This document shows positions 26,325 to 34,151 of a stretch of DNA of 45,411 nt, in pieces. Source of the stretch: an uncultured Anaerolineae bacterium (GTDB taxonomy: Bacteria > Chloroflexota > Anaerolineae > Anaerolineales > Villigracilaceae); NCBI GenBank assembly GCA_903822545.1, contig CAIJPN010000066.1, positions 1-45,411 of the forward strand, read 5' to 3'. Position 1 is the first letter of the stretch, and every line of letters starts with the position of its first letter. The translations under genes were made by a program, and so were the position numbers. The notes under the pieces were generated by a model. The model was not told where the DNA came from. It saw only the letters and a list, made by a program, of their open reading frames with translations, and made no database searches.

Positions 26325-27812
26325 TTACTCCTTCAAACGGCGTTCCAACTCGGCGCGCACAACCTGCGGGTTGGCCTTCCCGGCGGCCTTTTTCATCACC
26401 TGGCCAAATAAAAAGTTCGCCACGGTCACTTTCCCGGCGCGATAACTTTCAAGTTCGTGGGGGTTTTCGCGCAGCGTTTCGGCCACGATCTGCGCAATGA
26501 AACCGGCATCTGAAACCTGCGCCAGCCCGCGGGCAGCCACAATACTTTCGGCGCTCGCGCCGCTGGCAAACATCTCGGCCAGCACATTTTTGGCGGTATT
26601 CTGATTGATCTTTCCATCGGCCAACAGCTTGAGCAGGGCAGCCATTTCTTGTGGAGGAAGCTTCCCGGACTCGAACCCGTACCCGGATGTGTTCATCAGC
26701 GAAAACAGTTCGCCCGTTACCCAGGCGTAGACGGTTCTTACCGCCCCGCCGCCTGCTCCCAGCACCGATTGGAAGTACTCCCCGGCGGCTTTTTCCGAGA
26801 CCAGCCCCCAGGCTTCGCCGTGATTGAGGCCATAATCTGCGCGGAAGCGTTTGTAACGCTCCCAGGGCAGTTCCGGCAGCGAGGCGCGCACTCGGTTCAT
26901 CCAGCTTTCGCTCACCACCAGCGGAGGCAGGTCCGGTTCGGGGAAATAGCGGTAATCGTGGGCATCTTCCTTGCTGCGCTGGCTGTAAGTGGACTGTTTG
27001 GCCTCGTCCCATCCGACCGTTTCCTGGGCCACCGCCCCGCCCGCTTCAATGAGTTGGATCTGGCGGCTGATTTCATAGGCCACGCCGCGTTCCAGCGCGC
27101 GGAAGCTGTTCAGGTTCTTGATCTCGACTTTGGTGCCGAGCGTTTCTGTGCCCACGGGCCGCACCGAAATATTCGGTTCGACGCGCATCACGCCTTTTTC
27201 CAGGTCGCCGCTGTTCACGCCAAGATAGCGCACCAGTGCGCGCAGCAACTCAGCGTATGCGCGCACATCCTCCGCCGAGTGAAAATCCGGCTCAGTGACG
27301 ATTTCCAGCAGCGGCACACCGGCGCGATTCAGATCGACGAGGCTGTATCCGCCGGTTGGGGCACGGCGGTTTTGGGATTCAACCGGGTTTTCGGCACTCT
27401 CTGCCGTGCCCCGACCATCGACGTGCGTCAGCTTGCCGGTATCTTCTTCCAAATGCACCCGCCGGATGCGGATGAGCTTCTCGCCGATAAAAATCTGGCC
27501 TTCCACTGCCAGCGGTTCTTCGTACTGCGAAATCTGGTAGCCTTTGGGCAGGTCGGGGTAGAAATAATTTTTGCGGGCAAAAATGCTGACCGGGTTGATG
27601 CGGCATCCCAGCGCGGTGGCCACCCGCAGGGCGAAATCCACCACGGTTTCGTTTAAAACGGGCAAAGTGCCGGGGTGTCCCGCGCAGATCGGGCAGACGG
27701 CGCTGTTCGGCTCGGCGGAAACCGAATCCACCACCGGGCAGGAACAGAACATCTTCGATTTTGTCAGCATTTCAATGTGGACTTCGAGGCCGATGACTGG
27801 TTCGTAGTTCAT
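26325..27812 (-). CDS. gatB: Asp/Glu-tRNA(Asn/Gln) amidotransferase subunit B, with an in-frame insertion
   Basis: GatB is the kinase/amidotransferase subunit that, with GatA and GatC, converts Glu-tRNA(Gln) or Asp-tRNA(Asn) to the amidated form. The 495 residues contain YEPVIGLEVHIEM, the zinc-site cysteines CSC and CPICAGHPG, YFYPDLPKGYQISQ, and LEEDTGKLTH. The helical YqeY-like tail ends the protein. Between GKLTHVDG and YSLVDLNRAGVP is a segment of about 20 residues (near 134-152) not expected in the family. It coincides with a palindromic DNA element. gatA and gatC are not nearby, which is common. nagA follows two bases later. Confidence 0.96.
   Translation of the reverse strand: MNYEPVIGLEVHIEMLTKSKMFCSCPVVDSVSAEPNSAVCPICAGHPGTLPVLNETVVDFALRVATALGCRINPVSIFARKNYFYPDLPKGYQISQYEEPLAVEGQIFIGEKLIRIRRVHLEEDTGKLTHVDGRGTAESAENPVESQNRRAPTGGYSLVDLNRAGVPLLEIVTEPDFHSAEDVRAYAELLRALVRYLGVNSGDLEKGVMRVEPNISVRPVGTETLGTKVEIKNLNSFRALERGVAYEISRQIQLIEAGGAVAQETVGWDEAKQSTYSQRSKEDAHDYRYFPEPDLPPLVVSESWMNRVRASLPELPWERYKRFRADYGLNHGEAWGLVSEKAAGEYFQSVLGAGGGAVRTVYAWVTGELFSLMNTSGYGFESGKLPPQEMAALLKLLADGKINQNTAKNVLAEMFASGASAESIVAARGLAQVSDAGFIAQIVAETLRENPHELESYRAGKVTVANFLFGQVMKKAAGKANPQVVRAELERRLKE
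27358..27412. repeat. Palindromic element inside gatB
   Basis: GGGGCACGGC (27358-27367) and GCCGTGCCCC (27403-27412) are exact reverse complements separated by 35 bases. The element is translated in frame and corresponds to the extra residues in GatB. GGGGCACGGC-type arms resemble intergenic repeats of Chloroflexota genomes as far as I recall, so insertion of a mobile palindrome into a coding region is likely. Confidence 0.6.
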
Positions 27813-27833
27813 GGTTCACATCCTGGTTGCAGG

Positions 27834-27927
27834 GTAGGGGCGACCCGCCTTGCGCGAAAACACATCAATTTATGCCAGATTCCCCGGCAAAAATGTTTCA
27901 TGTTATGCCTGGAAGGGTCGCCCTTAC
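27834..27927. repeat. 94-base MITE-like inverted repeat upstream of gatB
   Basis: GTAGGGGCGACCC (27834-27846) and GGGTCGCCCTTAC (27915-27927) are reverse complements with a single mismatch. The element fills nearly all of the 120-base gap between the enoyl-CoA hydratase gene and gatB. Its arms recall GTAGGGGCG-type repeats common in Anaerolineae. The inner part holds no open frame. Confidence 0.6.
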
Positions 27928-27932
27928 GCCAA

Positions 27933-28700
27933 TTACGTATATTTCGGCGCGCGCTTCTCTAAGAACGCCGCCACGCCTTCTTTGTGTTCGGCGCGCTTCC
28001 CGGCGATATCTTGCATGTGCCCTTCGTAATCGAGCACTTCTTCCAGGTTGGGCAGGACGGCGTGATTGAACAAACGCTTTGACAGCCCAAACGCGCCCAG
28101 CGGGCCTTTGGAAAGCTCAGCGGCGAAATTCATCGTTTCGGTTTGCAAGGCTTCAATGGGAAGGATGCGATTGACCAGGCCCCAATCCAGGGCTTGCTGG
28201 GCCGAAATCGGCTGGTTGCTGAAGGTAAATTCCATGGTGCGCCCCAGCCCGATCAGCGCCGGGAGCAGCAGCGAAACGCCCGAATCGGGCACCAGCCCGA
28301 TTCCGTTGAAGCCAACCACAAATTTGGCCGAATCTGCCGCGAAGCGCATATCACAGGCCAGGGCGATACCCAGCGAGGCCCCGGCGCACGTCCCGTTAAC
28401 GGCGGCAATGACCGGCTTCTCAATCTGGCGGATTTGCAGCACCAGTGGGTTGTAGGTTCTCTGCAAATGCTCGCGGATCGAGGCATCGCCCACCGAGCGC
28501 AGTTCTTCGATATCCTGGCCCGCGCCAAAGACGCGCCCCGCACCCGTCAGCACGATGATGTACGCCTGGGTATCGCGGGCGGCCTGCTTGAAGGCATTTT
28601 GCAGTTCGCCGATCAGTTCCAGGTTGAAGGCGTTGGCTTTGGGGCGATCCATCGTCAGCAGCAGGACGCCGTTGTTCAGGTCTGTGCGCAGGAAGGTCAT
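27933..28700 (-). CDS. Enoyl-CoA hydratase/isomerase family protein (PaaG-like)
   Basis: This is a 255-residue crotonase-fold enzyme acting on a CoA thioester. The oxyanion-hole loops are FGAGQDI (58-64) and GTCAGASLGIALACD (103-117). GLVPDSG (135-141) places an aspartate (D139) where PaaG-type isomerases have their acid/base, and the usual hydratase glutamate pair is not evident, so isomerase or ring-1,2-epoxyphenylacetyl-CoA-type chemistry is more likely than simple hydration. No other fatty-acid or phenylacetate genes are nearby, so the substrate is unknown. The ATG at 28698-28700 follows CTGGAG. Confidence 0.87.
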   Translation of the reverse strand: MTFLRTDLNNGVLLLTMDRPKANAFNLELIGELQNAFKQAARDTQAYIIVLTGAGRVFGAGQDIEELRSVGDASIREHLQRTYNPLVLQIRQIEKPVIAAVNGTCAGASLGIALACDMRFAADSAKFVVGFNGIGLVPDSGVSLLLPALIGLGRTMEFTFSNQPISAQQALDWGLVNRILPIEALQTETMNFAAELSKGPLGAFGLSKRLFNHAVLPNLEEVLDYEGHMQDIAGKRAEHKEGVAAFLEKRAPKYT

Positions 28701-28729
28701 GGCGGGCTCCAGTAACAGGCAAAATAAAA

Positions 28730-28776
28730 ACGTAATGCGTAAAACGTAATGGGGGATTACGCCTTACGCATTACGT
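28730..28776. repeat. 47-base nested palindrome
   Basis: ACGTAATGCGTAA (28730-28742) pairs exactly with TTACGCATTACGT (28764-28776). Inside it, CGTAAT (28745-28750) pairs with ATTACG (28756-28761) around GGGGG. The whole folds into one hairpin with a two-base internal loop. It occupies the gap between two minus-strand genes. It looks like a small mobile or REP-type repeat rather than a terminator. Confidence 0.65.
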
Positions 28777-28793
28777 AGTCAAACGGTTTGGCT

Positions 28794-29165
28794 TTATTCC
28801 ATTATGTCGAGATCGTCATCGGCTTCGTCATCGTCCGAAGAGTCGATTTCGAGCTGCATATCGTTGCGTTCCACATGCAGCCAGAGCAGGAGCATCTGGC
28901 CATCATCTGTTTCCACCGAGCGGGCTGCCAGGATGGGCGCAGTTTGTTCCAGCCCGACTTCATCGCGGTAGTGCAGGTTGATCGGTTCGTTCTGGTGCCA
29001 GCGGCGGTAGCAGCGTTCCACCAGCGCGGGGCCATTAAAAGTGCGCAGCCGGGTAATGGCGGTAAAAGAAAATGCCCGGGTTTCGTTCAGCCCAAGCGCC
29101 CATCCATCCTGGACAGGCTCAAAAAGTGGGGTGGGGCCTTCGATAATAGTAATACGGTCATCCAT
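28794..29165 (-). CDS. Small hypothetical protein with acidic tail
   Basis: I do not recognise this 123-residue protein. It starts MDDRITIIEGPTPLFEPVQD and contains a mixed alpha/beta-like core with WALGLNET and LVERCYRRWHQNEP. The last 20 residues are strongly acidic, rich in Asp and Glu (SSDDDEADDDLDIME). It has no membrane helix or signal. The ATG at 29163-29165 follows AGGAAACC. Codon use and a clean strand-consistent gap between neighbours suggest it is real. It lies between the enoyl-CoA hydratase and the acetyltransferase genes on the same strand. Confidence 0.72.
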   Translation of the reverse strand: MDDRITIIEGPTPLFEPVQDGWALGLNETRAFSFTAITRLRTFNGPALVERCYRRWHQNEPINLHYRDEVGLEQTAPILAARSVETDDGQMLLLWLHVERNDMQLEIDSSDDDEADDDLDIME

Positions 29166-29225
29166 AGTGGTTTCCTGTAAGTTGGCAAAATCATACCATA
29201 AAAGAATACCCGGCGTGTGATGTTT

Positions 29226-29729
29226 TCATTTCGGCGCGTTAACCGGGCGGGTCATAATCACAAATTCCATCCCGCTTAGCTCGCCAGAAAAGGTTTGGAT
29301 GATTTCAAAGCCGTTTTTCTCCCAAACTTTGCGCGCACGCTGGTTAAACGCAGCAATCGTCACGCGCAGGAAACGCGGATGGAATTTTCCCACGCCGAAG
29401 CGGATCACATCGCGCACAAAACCCGCCCCCAGGCCCTGCCCCGTTAAATCGGGGTGGATCATCAGCCCGATGTCGAGCGCTTCGTCGCTGTAATCGCCGC
29501 CGCGCACGCGCGCATCTGCGCCAAAGCTGCAATAGCCCACCAACTCACCCGCCCGGTCATGGATGGTGTAAATGTTGTTATACGGGTCAACCTGGTAGGT
29601 GATTTCTTCTTCCAGGTAACTCGGCAGGCAGTTATAGATGTGGTAAGGCGGCGCATACTCCCAACGGACGTATTGGGTAGCCGTTTCCACTATGGCAGGG
29701 CGATATTTGAAGAGGGCAACGGTTTTCAT
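29226..29729 (-). CDS. GNAT-family N-acetyltransferase
   Basis: This is a 167-residue cytoplasmic acetyltransferase. The acetyl-CoA-binding motif A is clear: LMIHPDLTGQGLGAGFV (residues 89-105), and motif B follows in NQRARKVWEKNGFE. Substrate cannot be told from sequence; members modify amines on proteins, antibiotics or metabolites. It begins 28 bases after the sugar permease gene and may be read from the ABC operon transcript. The ATG at 29727-29729 is the first start in frame. Confidence 0.88.
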   Translation of the reverse strand: MKTVALFKYRPAIVETATQYVRWEYAPPYHIYNCLPSYLEEEITYQVDPYNNIYTIHDRAGELVGYCSFGADARVRGGDYSDEALDIGLMIHPDLTGQGLGAGFVRDVIRFGVGKFHPRFLRVTIAAFNQRARKVWEKNGFEIIQTFSGELSGMEFVIMTRPVNAPK

Positions 29730-29757
29730 AGGTGAATCTTATCATATGGGTGAGCGT

Positions 29758-30594
29758 TTATTCCAGTTCCCACCATAAAAGCGTGCGCTGGAGCGCGGAG
29801 AAAACCAATACTGGCGGAATGGTCATGACAACGGAGGCCGCCATCAGCAGCGGCCAGTTGGTTTTGTCCATTTCTTGCAGGTGCAGCAGACCCACCGGCA
29901 GGGTGTAAAGCGTTTGGGAACGCAGGTATAGCAGCGGGTTGATGAAGTCATTCCAATAAAACATGAAAGCCAGCATCCCAACAGCCATCAGCGCCGGGCG
30001 GGCCATCGGCAGGGCAATGCTCCACCAGATGCGGAAGAGGTGTGCGCCATCCAATTCGGCCGATTCAAAGATGGCCGGGTTGGTGCGGCGAAAAGTCCAG
30101 TAGAAGAGCAGGATGAAGAGCGGGCTGGAGCCCATCAACGCGGGGGCGATGAGTGCCAGGTGCGAGTTGGAAATGCCGATTTTGGCCAGCAGCAGGAATC
30201 TCGTCAGCCACAGGGCGGTGACGGGGATCATTTGCAGCCCGGCGGAGAGTAGCAGCAGGCGCAGCCGGGCGCGTTTGCCCAGCAGCGACATGCCAAACCC
30301 GGCCCAGGAGGCGGTCAGCAACGTCAGCGTAACGCCGGTGATGGAGACGATGATTGAATTGAGGGTGTAATGCCAGAGTGGCAGTATTTGGAAGATGCGG
30401 GTGTAGTTGGATAGCGTAGGTGCGGCAGGGAACCACTCCAAGGCTATAGCGGGAGGCTGGCCGGGCATGCGCAGGGATGAGATGAGCATCCAGTATAAGG
30501 GAAGCAGGAAAAGGGTCGTCAATAACAACGGGAGCAGGTGACGGGTAAGCAGCGCTGGGATGGCAGCGATAATGCGGCGGGTGCGCTCAATCAT
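29758..30594 (-). CDS. Carbohydrate ABC transporter permease (MalG-like, CUT1)
   Basis: This is a 278-residue inner-membrane permease with six predicted helices. The EAA loop that contacts the ATPase is ESAELDGAHLFRIWWSIALP. The N-terminus (MIERTRRI) and the LPLYWMLISSLR segment fit MalG-type proteins. I chose the ATG at 30592-30594, which overlaps the MalF-like stop by eight bases; the frame is open further upstream, but that part lies inside the preceding gene. It follows the substrate-binding protein and MalF-like genes. No ATPase gene is present. Confidence 0.9.
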   Translation of the reverse strand: MIERTRRIIAAIPALLTRHLLPLLLTTLFLLPLYWMLISSLRMPGQPPAIALEWFPAAPTLSNYTRIFQILPLWHYTLNSIIVSITGVTLTLLTASWAGFGMSLLGKRARLRLLLLSAGLQMIPVTALWLTRFLLLAKIGISNSHLALIAPALMGSSPLFILLFYWTFRRTNPAIFESAELDGAHLFRIWWSIALPMARPALMAVGMLAFMFYWNDFINPLLYLRSQTLYTLPVGLLHLQEMDKTNWPLLMAASVVMTIPPVLVFSALQRTLLWWELE

Positions 30595-31459
30595 CGTCAA
30601 ATCCCCAGCTTTCGAAGAAGAAGTAGAGTGCCAATACCAGGAAAATGGTGACAGCAAAAACTATCAGCATGATGGCTGCACCCTGGCCAAAACGTAGGCG
30701 GTCGAAGGCGGTTTCGTAGATGAGCAGAGGGGCGAAGTAGGTGGCGTAGTAGGGGCCGCCGCGTGTCATGATGTAGGCCGGGGTGAAGGTGTTTTGGAAG
30801 GAGAGTACCACATCGCGAACGGTGAGCAGGATCAGCCAGGGGCTGAGCAGCGGCAGGGTGATGGCGCTAAAGGTTTGCAGGGCATTGGCTCCATCGACCC
30901 GGGCGGAATCTTTCAGGTCACGCGGGATGTGGCGCAGCCCGGCAAGCAGAATAACCAGGCCCTCGCCAACCTGGAAGAGTGACATGAGCACGATGGCAGG
31001 GATAGCCCAGCGGGTATCGGTCAGCCAGGCGGGGGCGGGCAGGTTGAAGGCGCGCAGAGCCAGGTTGAGCGGACCGTAGAGCGGGTTCAAAATCCACAGC
31101 CAGACCAGGGCATAGGCAGTATCGGGGATGACGGTGGGCAGGTAGGCGATGGCGCGATACAGGCCGGTGGCGCGGCGCGGCTGGTTGTAGAGTAGGGCTA
31201 ATCCGAGGGCGGCCAGTGTTCGCAGCAGCACGGCCTGGGAGATGTAGATGAGTGAATTGATCAACGCCACCCAAAAGAGTGGTTCGATGCGCAAAAGCTG
31301 GAAGTTTTGCAGCCCAACCCATACAGGTGTGGAGACGCCATCATAGCGGGTGAAGGAAACATAGAGCGAAATACCTGCCGGCAGCGCAACAAGCAGGAAG
31401 GCTCCCATCAGGTAGGGGGCTAAAAGGGCAAAAATTTGGGCGCGACGTGCGCTTATCAC
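30587..31459 (-). CDS. Carbohydrate ABC transporter permease (MalF-like, CUT1)
   Basis: This is a 290-residue inner-membrane permease with six helices. Its EAA loop is DSARVDGANALQTFSAITLP. The start is GTG at 31457-31459 (VISARRAQIFALL), six bases after GGAG. The open frame extends much further upstream, to 32014, but that stretch overlaps the binding-protein gene and has no transporter character. A small hairpin lies between the binding-protein stop and this start, which may help set their expression ratio. The stop overlaps the MalG-like start. Confidence 0.9.
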   Translation of the reverse strand: MISARRAQIFALLAPYLMGAFLLVALPAGISLYVSFTRYDGVSTPVWVGLQNFQLLRIEPLFWVALINSLIYISQAVLLRTLAALGLALLYNQPRRATGLYRAIAYLPTVIPDTAYALVWLWILNPLYGPLNLALRAFNLPAPAWLTDTRWAIPAIVLMSLFQVGEGLVILLAGLRHIPRDLKDSARVDGANALQTFSAITLPLLSPWLILLTVRDVVLSFQNTFTPAYIMTRGGPYYATYFAPLLIYETAFDRLRFGQGAAIMLIVFAVTIFLVLALYFFFESWGFDDD

Positions 31460-31480
31460 GGGTTGCTCCGATTGGTGGCT

Positions 31481-31497
31481 GAGCGTATCGAACGCTC
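31481..31497 (-). promoter_or_regulatory. Small intercistronic hairpin between binding protein and permease
   Basis: GAGCGT (31481-31486) pairs with ACGCTC (31492-31497) with a five-base loop. It lies in the 73-base gap between the two genes. In other maltose-type operons such stems protect the upstream mRNA and favour binding-protein synthesis; here that is inference. Confidence 0.45.
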
Positions 31498-31532
31498 CGG
31501 GGATGTTCGTGGATTCGACAACCTGATTTTGA

Positions 31533-32807
31533 TCATTTGCCGGTGAAGTAGTCGCGGGTACGTTGGACGGCGCGCAGCATGGCGTCGTAGGGGTCGGTTT
31601 CGCCGTAGAAACCACGTGTGATTTCCTGGGTGGCGGTATCTTCAATGTCTGCCCAGGCCGGGTGCAGGGGCAGTACCCGCATGGTAGGGATGACATCCAG
31701 GAAAACCTGGCTGTGGGCAGGTTTGTTACTGGGATCAAGGAAGACCGGGGATTCGGCGATGGAAATAAGCGAAGGGACGGTGCGCCCGGTTTGGGCGAGG
31801 ATGGTTTGCCCTTCAGCTGAGTTGGCGAATTCAATGAAAACCCAGGCGGCGTCTTTGTTTTTAGATGCGCTTGGCAGGCAGTAGCCATCGGCATGCAGGA
31901 TGGTGGCGGCGGTTTTTTCTTGTGGCAGGGCAGCAACATCCCAGTCAAATTTTGCTGCTTCGCGGATGGTGGGCACGACCCGGCGGCTGTTGAAGTACAT
32001 GGCAGTGCGGCCATTTAAGAAGCGGCTTTCGCTTGCTTCGGCGGCTTCCTGTTCGGCATTTGGGACAACATGATGGGCTGTTTGCAATTCCATGAAGAAT
32101 TTACCAGCATCGAGGGCTTCGCTGGTGTCGAGCATCAGGGTGGTGGGGTTGGCATCATCGTCCACCAGGTCACTGCCGGCCTGCCAGACAAAAGGCGCAA
32201 TACGGATGAGTTCAGGGTCAATGCCTGCCCCAAATTGCTCGTTGGTACCGTCCCCATTCAGGTCTTTGGTTAAGGCCTGGGCGGCAGAAAGAAAATCGGC
32301 CCAGGTCCAGCCAGGGGCCGGGTAAGCAACCCCGGCCTGGTCAAACAGTGCTTTGTTATAGTAGATGACCAGGCTGGAGATATTCTGCGGGATGCAGACC
32401 TGTTTGCCATCCCATTTGAAGGCGGCAAAAGACTGGGGATAAAAATCTGCTTCTTTGAGCGTGGTCGATTTGGCCAGGTAGTCATCCAGCGGGGTAAGCG
32501 CCCCGGCGCTGGCAAAAGCGGCCTGGCGGCGGTAGTTGACCAATACCACATCGGCCGGGCTTCCGGCAGCAATATCGGCCGCCATGCGTTTGCGGTAATC
32601 GGATTGCCCGGGCACCTGGATAACTTCCACCTGGATTTCGGGATGTTCCTGCTGGAAGGTATCTACCAACCTTTGGTAGGCGGCCAATTCGGCAGGTTCG
32701 CCAAAGACCATGAAGGAGATTTTCCCGCCAGAAGCAGGGGCAGACTGGCAGGCTGGCAGGAGTGCCAGCAGGGCGATCAAAAAAAGGAAGATAATGCTGT
32801 TTTTCAT
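31533..32807 (-). CDS. Carbohydrate ABC transporter substrate-binding lipoprotein
   Basis: This is a 424-residue extracellular binding protein of the CUT1 (family 1 solute-binding) type. Signal peptide and lipobox LPAC are at the N-terminus. The mature part opens KISFMVFGEPAELAAYQRLVDTF, with the typical HPEIQVEVIQVPG, and contains VLVNYRR and WTWADFLSAAQ. I start at the ATG at 32805-32807 (MKNSIIFLF), 31 bases after a predicted transcription start; a TTG at 32819 would add four residues. It leads the importer operon. The sugar is unknown. Confidence 0.92.
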   Translation of the reverse strand: MKNSIIFLFLIALLALLPACQSAPASGGKISFMVFGEPAELAAYQRLVDTFQQEHPEIQVEVIQVPGQSDYRKRMAADIAAGSPADVVLVNYRRQAAFASAGALTPLDDYLAKSTTLKEADFYPQSFAAFKWDGKQVCIPQNISSLVIYYNKALFDQAGVAYPAPGWTWADFLSAAQALTKDLNGDGTNEQFGAGIDPELIRIAPFVWQAGSDLVDDDANPTTLMLDTSEALDAGKFFMELQTAHHVVPNAEQEAAEASESRFLNGRTAMYFNSRRVVPTIREAAKFDWDVAALPQEKTAATILHADGYCLPSASKNKDAAWVFIEFANSAEGQTILAQTGRTVPSLISIAESPVFLDPSNKPAHSQVFLDVIPTMRVLPLHPAWADIEDTATQEITRGFYGETDPYDAMLRAVQRTRDYFTGK

Positions 32808-32844
32808 AGTGCGGGGCAACCTTTGCAGGGTAATGAGTGGCGTT

Positions 32845-32873
32845 ATCTTACCGCCATTCGATATTCAGAACAA
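32845..32873 (-). promoter_or_regulatory. Promoter of the sugar ABC importer operon
   Basis: On the minus strand TTGTTC (32868-32873) and TAAGAT (32845-32850) are exactly 17 bases apart. Transcription would begin near 32838, giving a leader of about 30 bases. Confidence 0.65.
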
Positions 32874-33075
32874 GACTGCGCTGCGCGGGGCGGGATTTTC
32901 TTAAATCGACGCGAACTGCCACCTTGTATAACTGGCGCTTCGACTTTGCGATTTTTTTTCAAAAAATCGCCAATCCTGAGCGTTTGTTGCGATGAACACA
33001 TTCGAAGGAGGCTCTGCTCAGCGCGGAAGCCTTAACGGTAGCAACTTTGGTTTAATCGGTAAAAATTGGTCAATT
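32874..33075. other. Intergenic region with one hairpin, no gene seen
   Basis: The gap of about 320 bases between the binding-protein gene and the HD-GYP gene holds no credible open frame. It contains an AT-rich hairpin: GCGATTTTTT (32948-32957) pairs with AAAAAATCGC (32961-32970) around three bases. I see no known RNA or operator. Confidence 0.5.
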
Positions 33076-33117
33076 ACAACAAACCGGGCTGGCAAAATTG
33101 CCAGCCCGGTTTGTTGT
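33076..33117 (-). terminator. Terminator after the HD-GYP gene
   Basis: The 20 bases at 33076-33095 and 33098-33117 are exact reverse complements with a two-base loop; the stem contains ACCGGGCTGGC. On the minus strand it is followed after ten bases by ATTTTT. It ends the kinase/HD-GYP transcript 14 bases past the stop codon. Confidence 0.8.
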
Positions 33118-33130
33118 GGGCAGTCTGCGG

Positions 33131-34132
33131 CTAACTCTTCTGGCCTTTGCTCTGTAGTTCCATAAAAACCTTTACAAGCTCGGGGTCGAAGTGTTTGCCC
33201 GCGTCTTTTTGGATATATTCGAGCACCTCGGCTTCGGGCATGGCAGCGCGATAGGGACGGTCGGAGCAGAGCGCATCCCACACATCCACGATCGCAAACA
33301 GGCGCGCGTACAGCGGGATTTCCTCGCCACGCAAATGGCGAGGGTAGCCGCTGCCATCCCATTTTTCGTGGTGACAGTAAGGGATTTGAATGGCTTCTTT
33401 CAGGAAATCAATAGGGGAAAGCCATTCGTAAGCATAGACAGGGTGTTTGCGCATTACCACCCATTCTTCCTCCGTCAGTTTTCCGGGCTTGAGTAAAACC
33501 GAATCAGGCACGCCCAGTTTACCAACATCGTGGAGCAGCGCCCCCATGCGCACGTGTTCCAGTTGCGCCTCACCAACCCCCAGGGCGCGCGCGAATTCAA
33601 CACTTTTTTGGGTAACGCGCAGGGTGTGACCTTCGGTCTCTTTGTCGCGCAAGTCCAGGGCGTTTGACCAGCCTTCGATGGTGCGGTGATAGGAGATGAT
33701 CAATTCTTTGTGAAGCTGTTCCAGCTCGTTGCGTTGTTCCAGCAGGTGGCGGTAGCGATTCAGCCGGGTGATGGTCTGGATGCGCGCCAGCAGTTCGATC
33801 CCATCAAAAGGTTTGCTCAGGAAATCATCCACCCCGGAGCGCAGCCCTTGCAGGCGCGATTGGCGATCGTCCAGGGCGGTGATCATGATGATGGGTACTT
33901 CGGCCAGCAAAGGCAGGGCACGAATATGTCGGCAAACTTCGTAACCATCCATGCCTGGCATCATCACATCCAACAAAATCGCGTCTGGCAACACATCCTG
34001 GGCCATTTGCAATCCCTGTTCGCCATTCTCGGCAAAATACAGTTCCAGTTCTTCGGCAGAAAGCAGATTTTCGAGTGTGTCACGGATGATCGGCTCGTCA
34101 TCTACGATTAATATCTTGGGCAATCTCTGCAT
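33131..34132 (-). CDS. Response regulator with HD-GYP c-di-GMP phosphodiesterase domain
   Basis: This is a 333-residue cytoplasmic protein. The receiver domain (6-120) has the acidic pair in VDDEP, phospho-acceptor D55 in LLDVMMPG and the SKPFD lysine loop. After a coiled coil (about 125-150) comes an HD-GYP domain: HDVGKLGVPD with H201/D202, and HHEKWDGSGYP (254-264). All residues expected for cyclic-di-GMP hydrolysis are present. The start is ATG at 34130-34132 because AGGAG precedes it; upstream codons in frame lie within the kinase gene. It starts 19 bases after the giant hybrid kinase, its likely phospho-donor. Confidence 0.94.
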   Translation of the reverse strand: MQRLPKILIVDDEPIIRDTLENLLSAEELELYFAENGEQGLQMAQDVLPDAILLDVMMPGMDGYEVCRHIRALPLLAEVPIIMITALDDRQSRLQGLRSGVDDFLSKPFDGIELLARIQTITRLNRYRHLLEQRNELEQLHKELIISYHRTIEGWSNALDLRDKETEGHTLRVTQKSVEFARALGVGEAQLEHVRMGALLHDVGKLGVPDSVLLKPGKLTEEEWVVMRKHPVYAYEWLSPIDFLKEAIQIPYCHHEKWDGSGYPRHLRGEEIPLYARLFAIVDVWDALCSDRPYRAAMPEAEVLEYIQKDAGKHFDPELVKVFMELQSKGQKS

Positions 34133-34151
34133 GGTGCTCTCCTGAAATGGG

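Noticed and set aside
28730-28776. CRISPR-like repeat
   Set aside because: The repeated CGTAAT units are nested palindromes without regular spacers.
31460-32014. N-terminal extension of the MalF-like permease
   Set aside because: The frame is open but overlaps the binding-protein gene and encodes a Pro/Ser/Lys-rich shadow. The GTG at 31459 with GGAG upstream is the better start.
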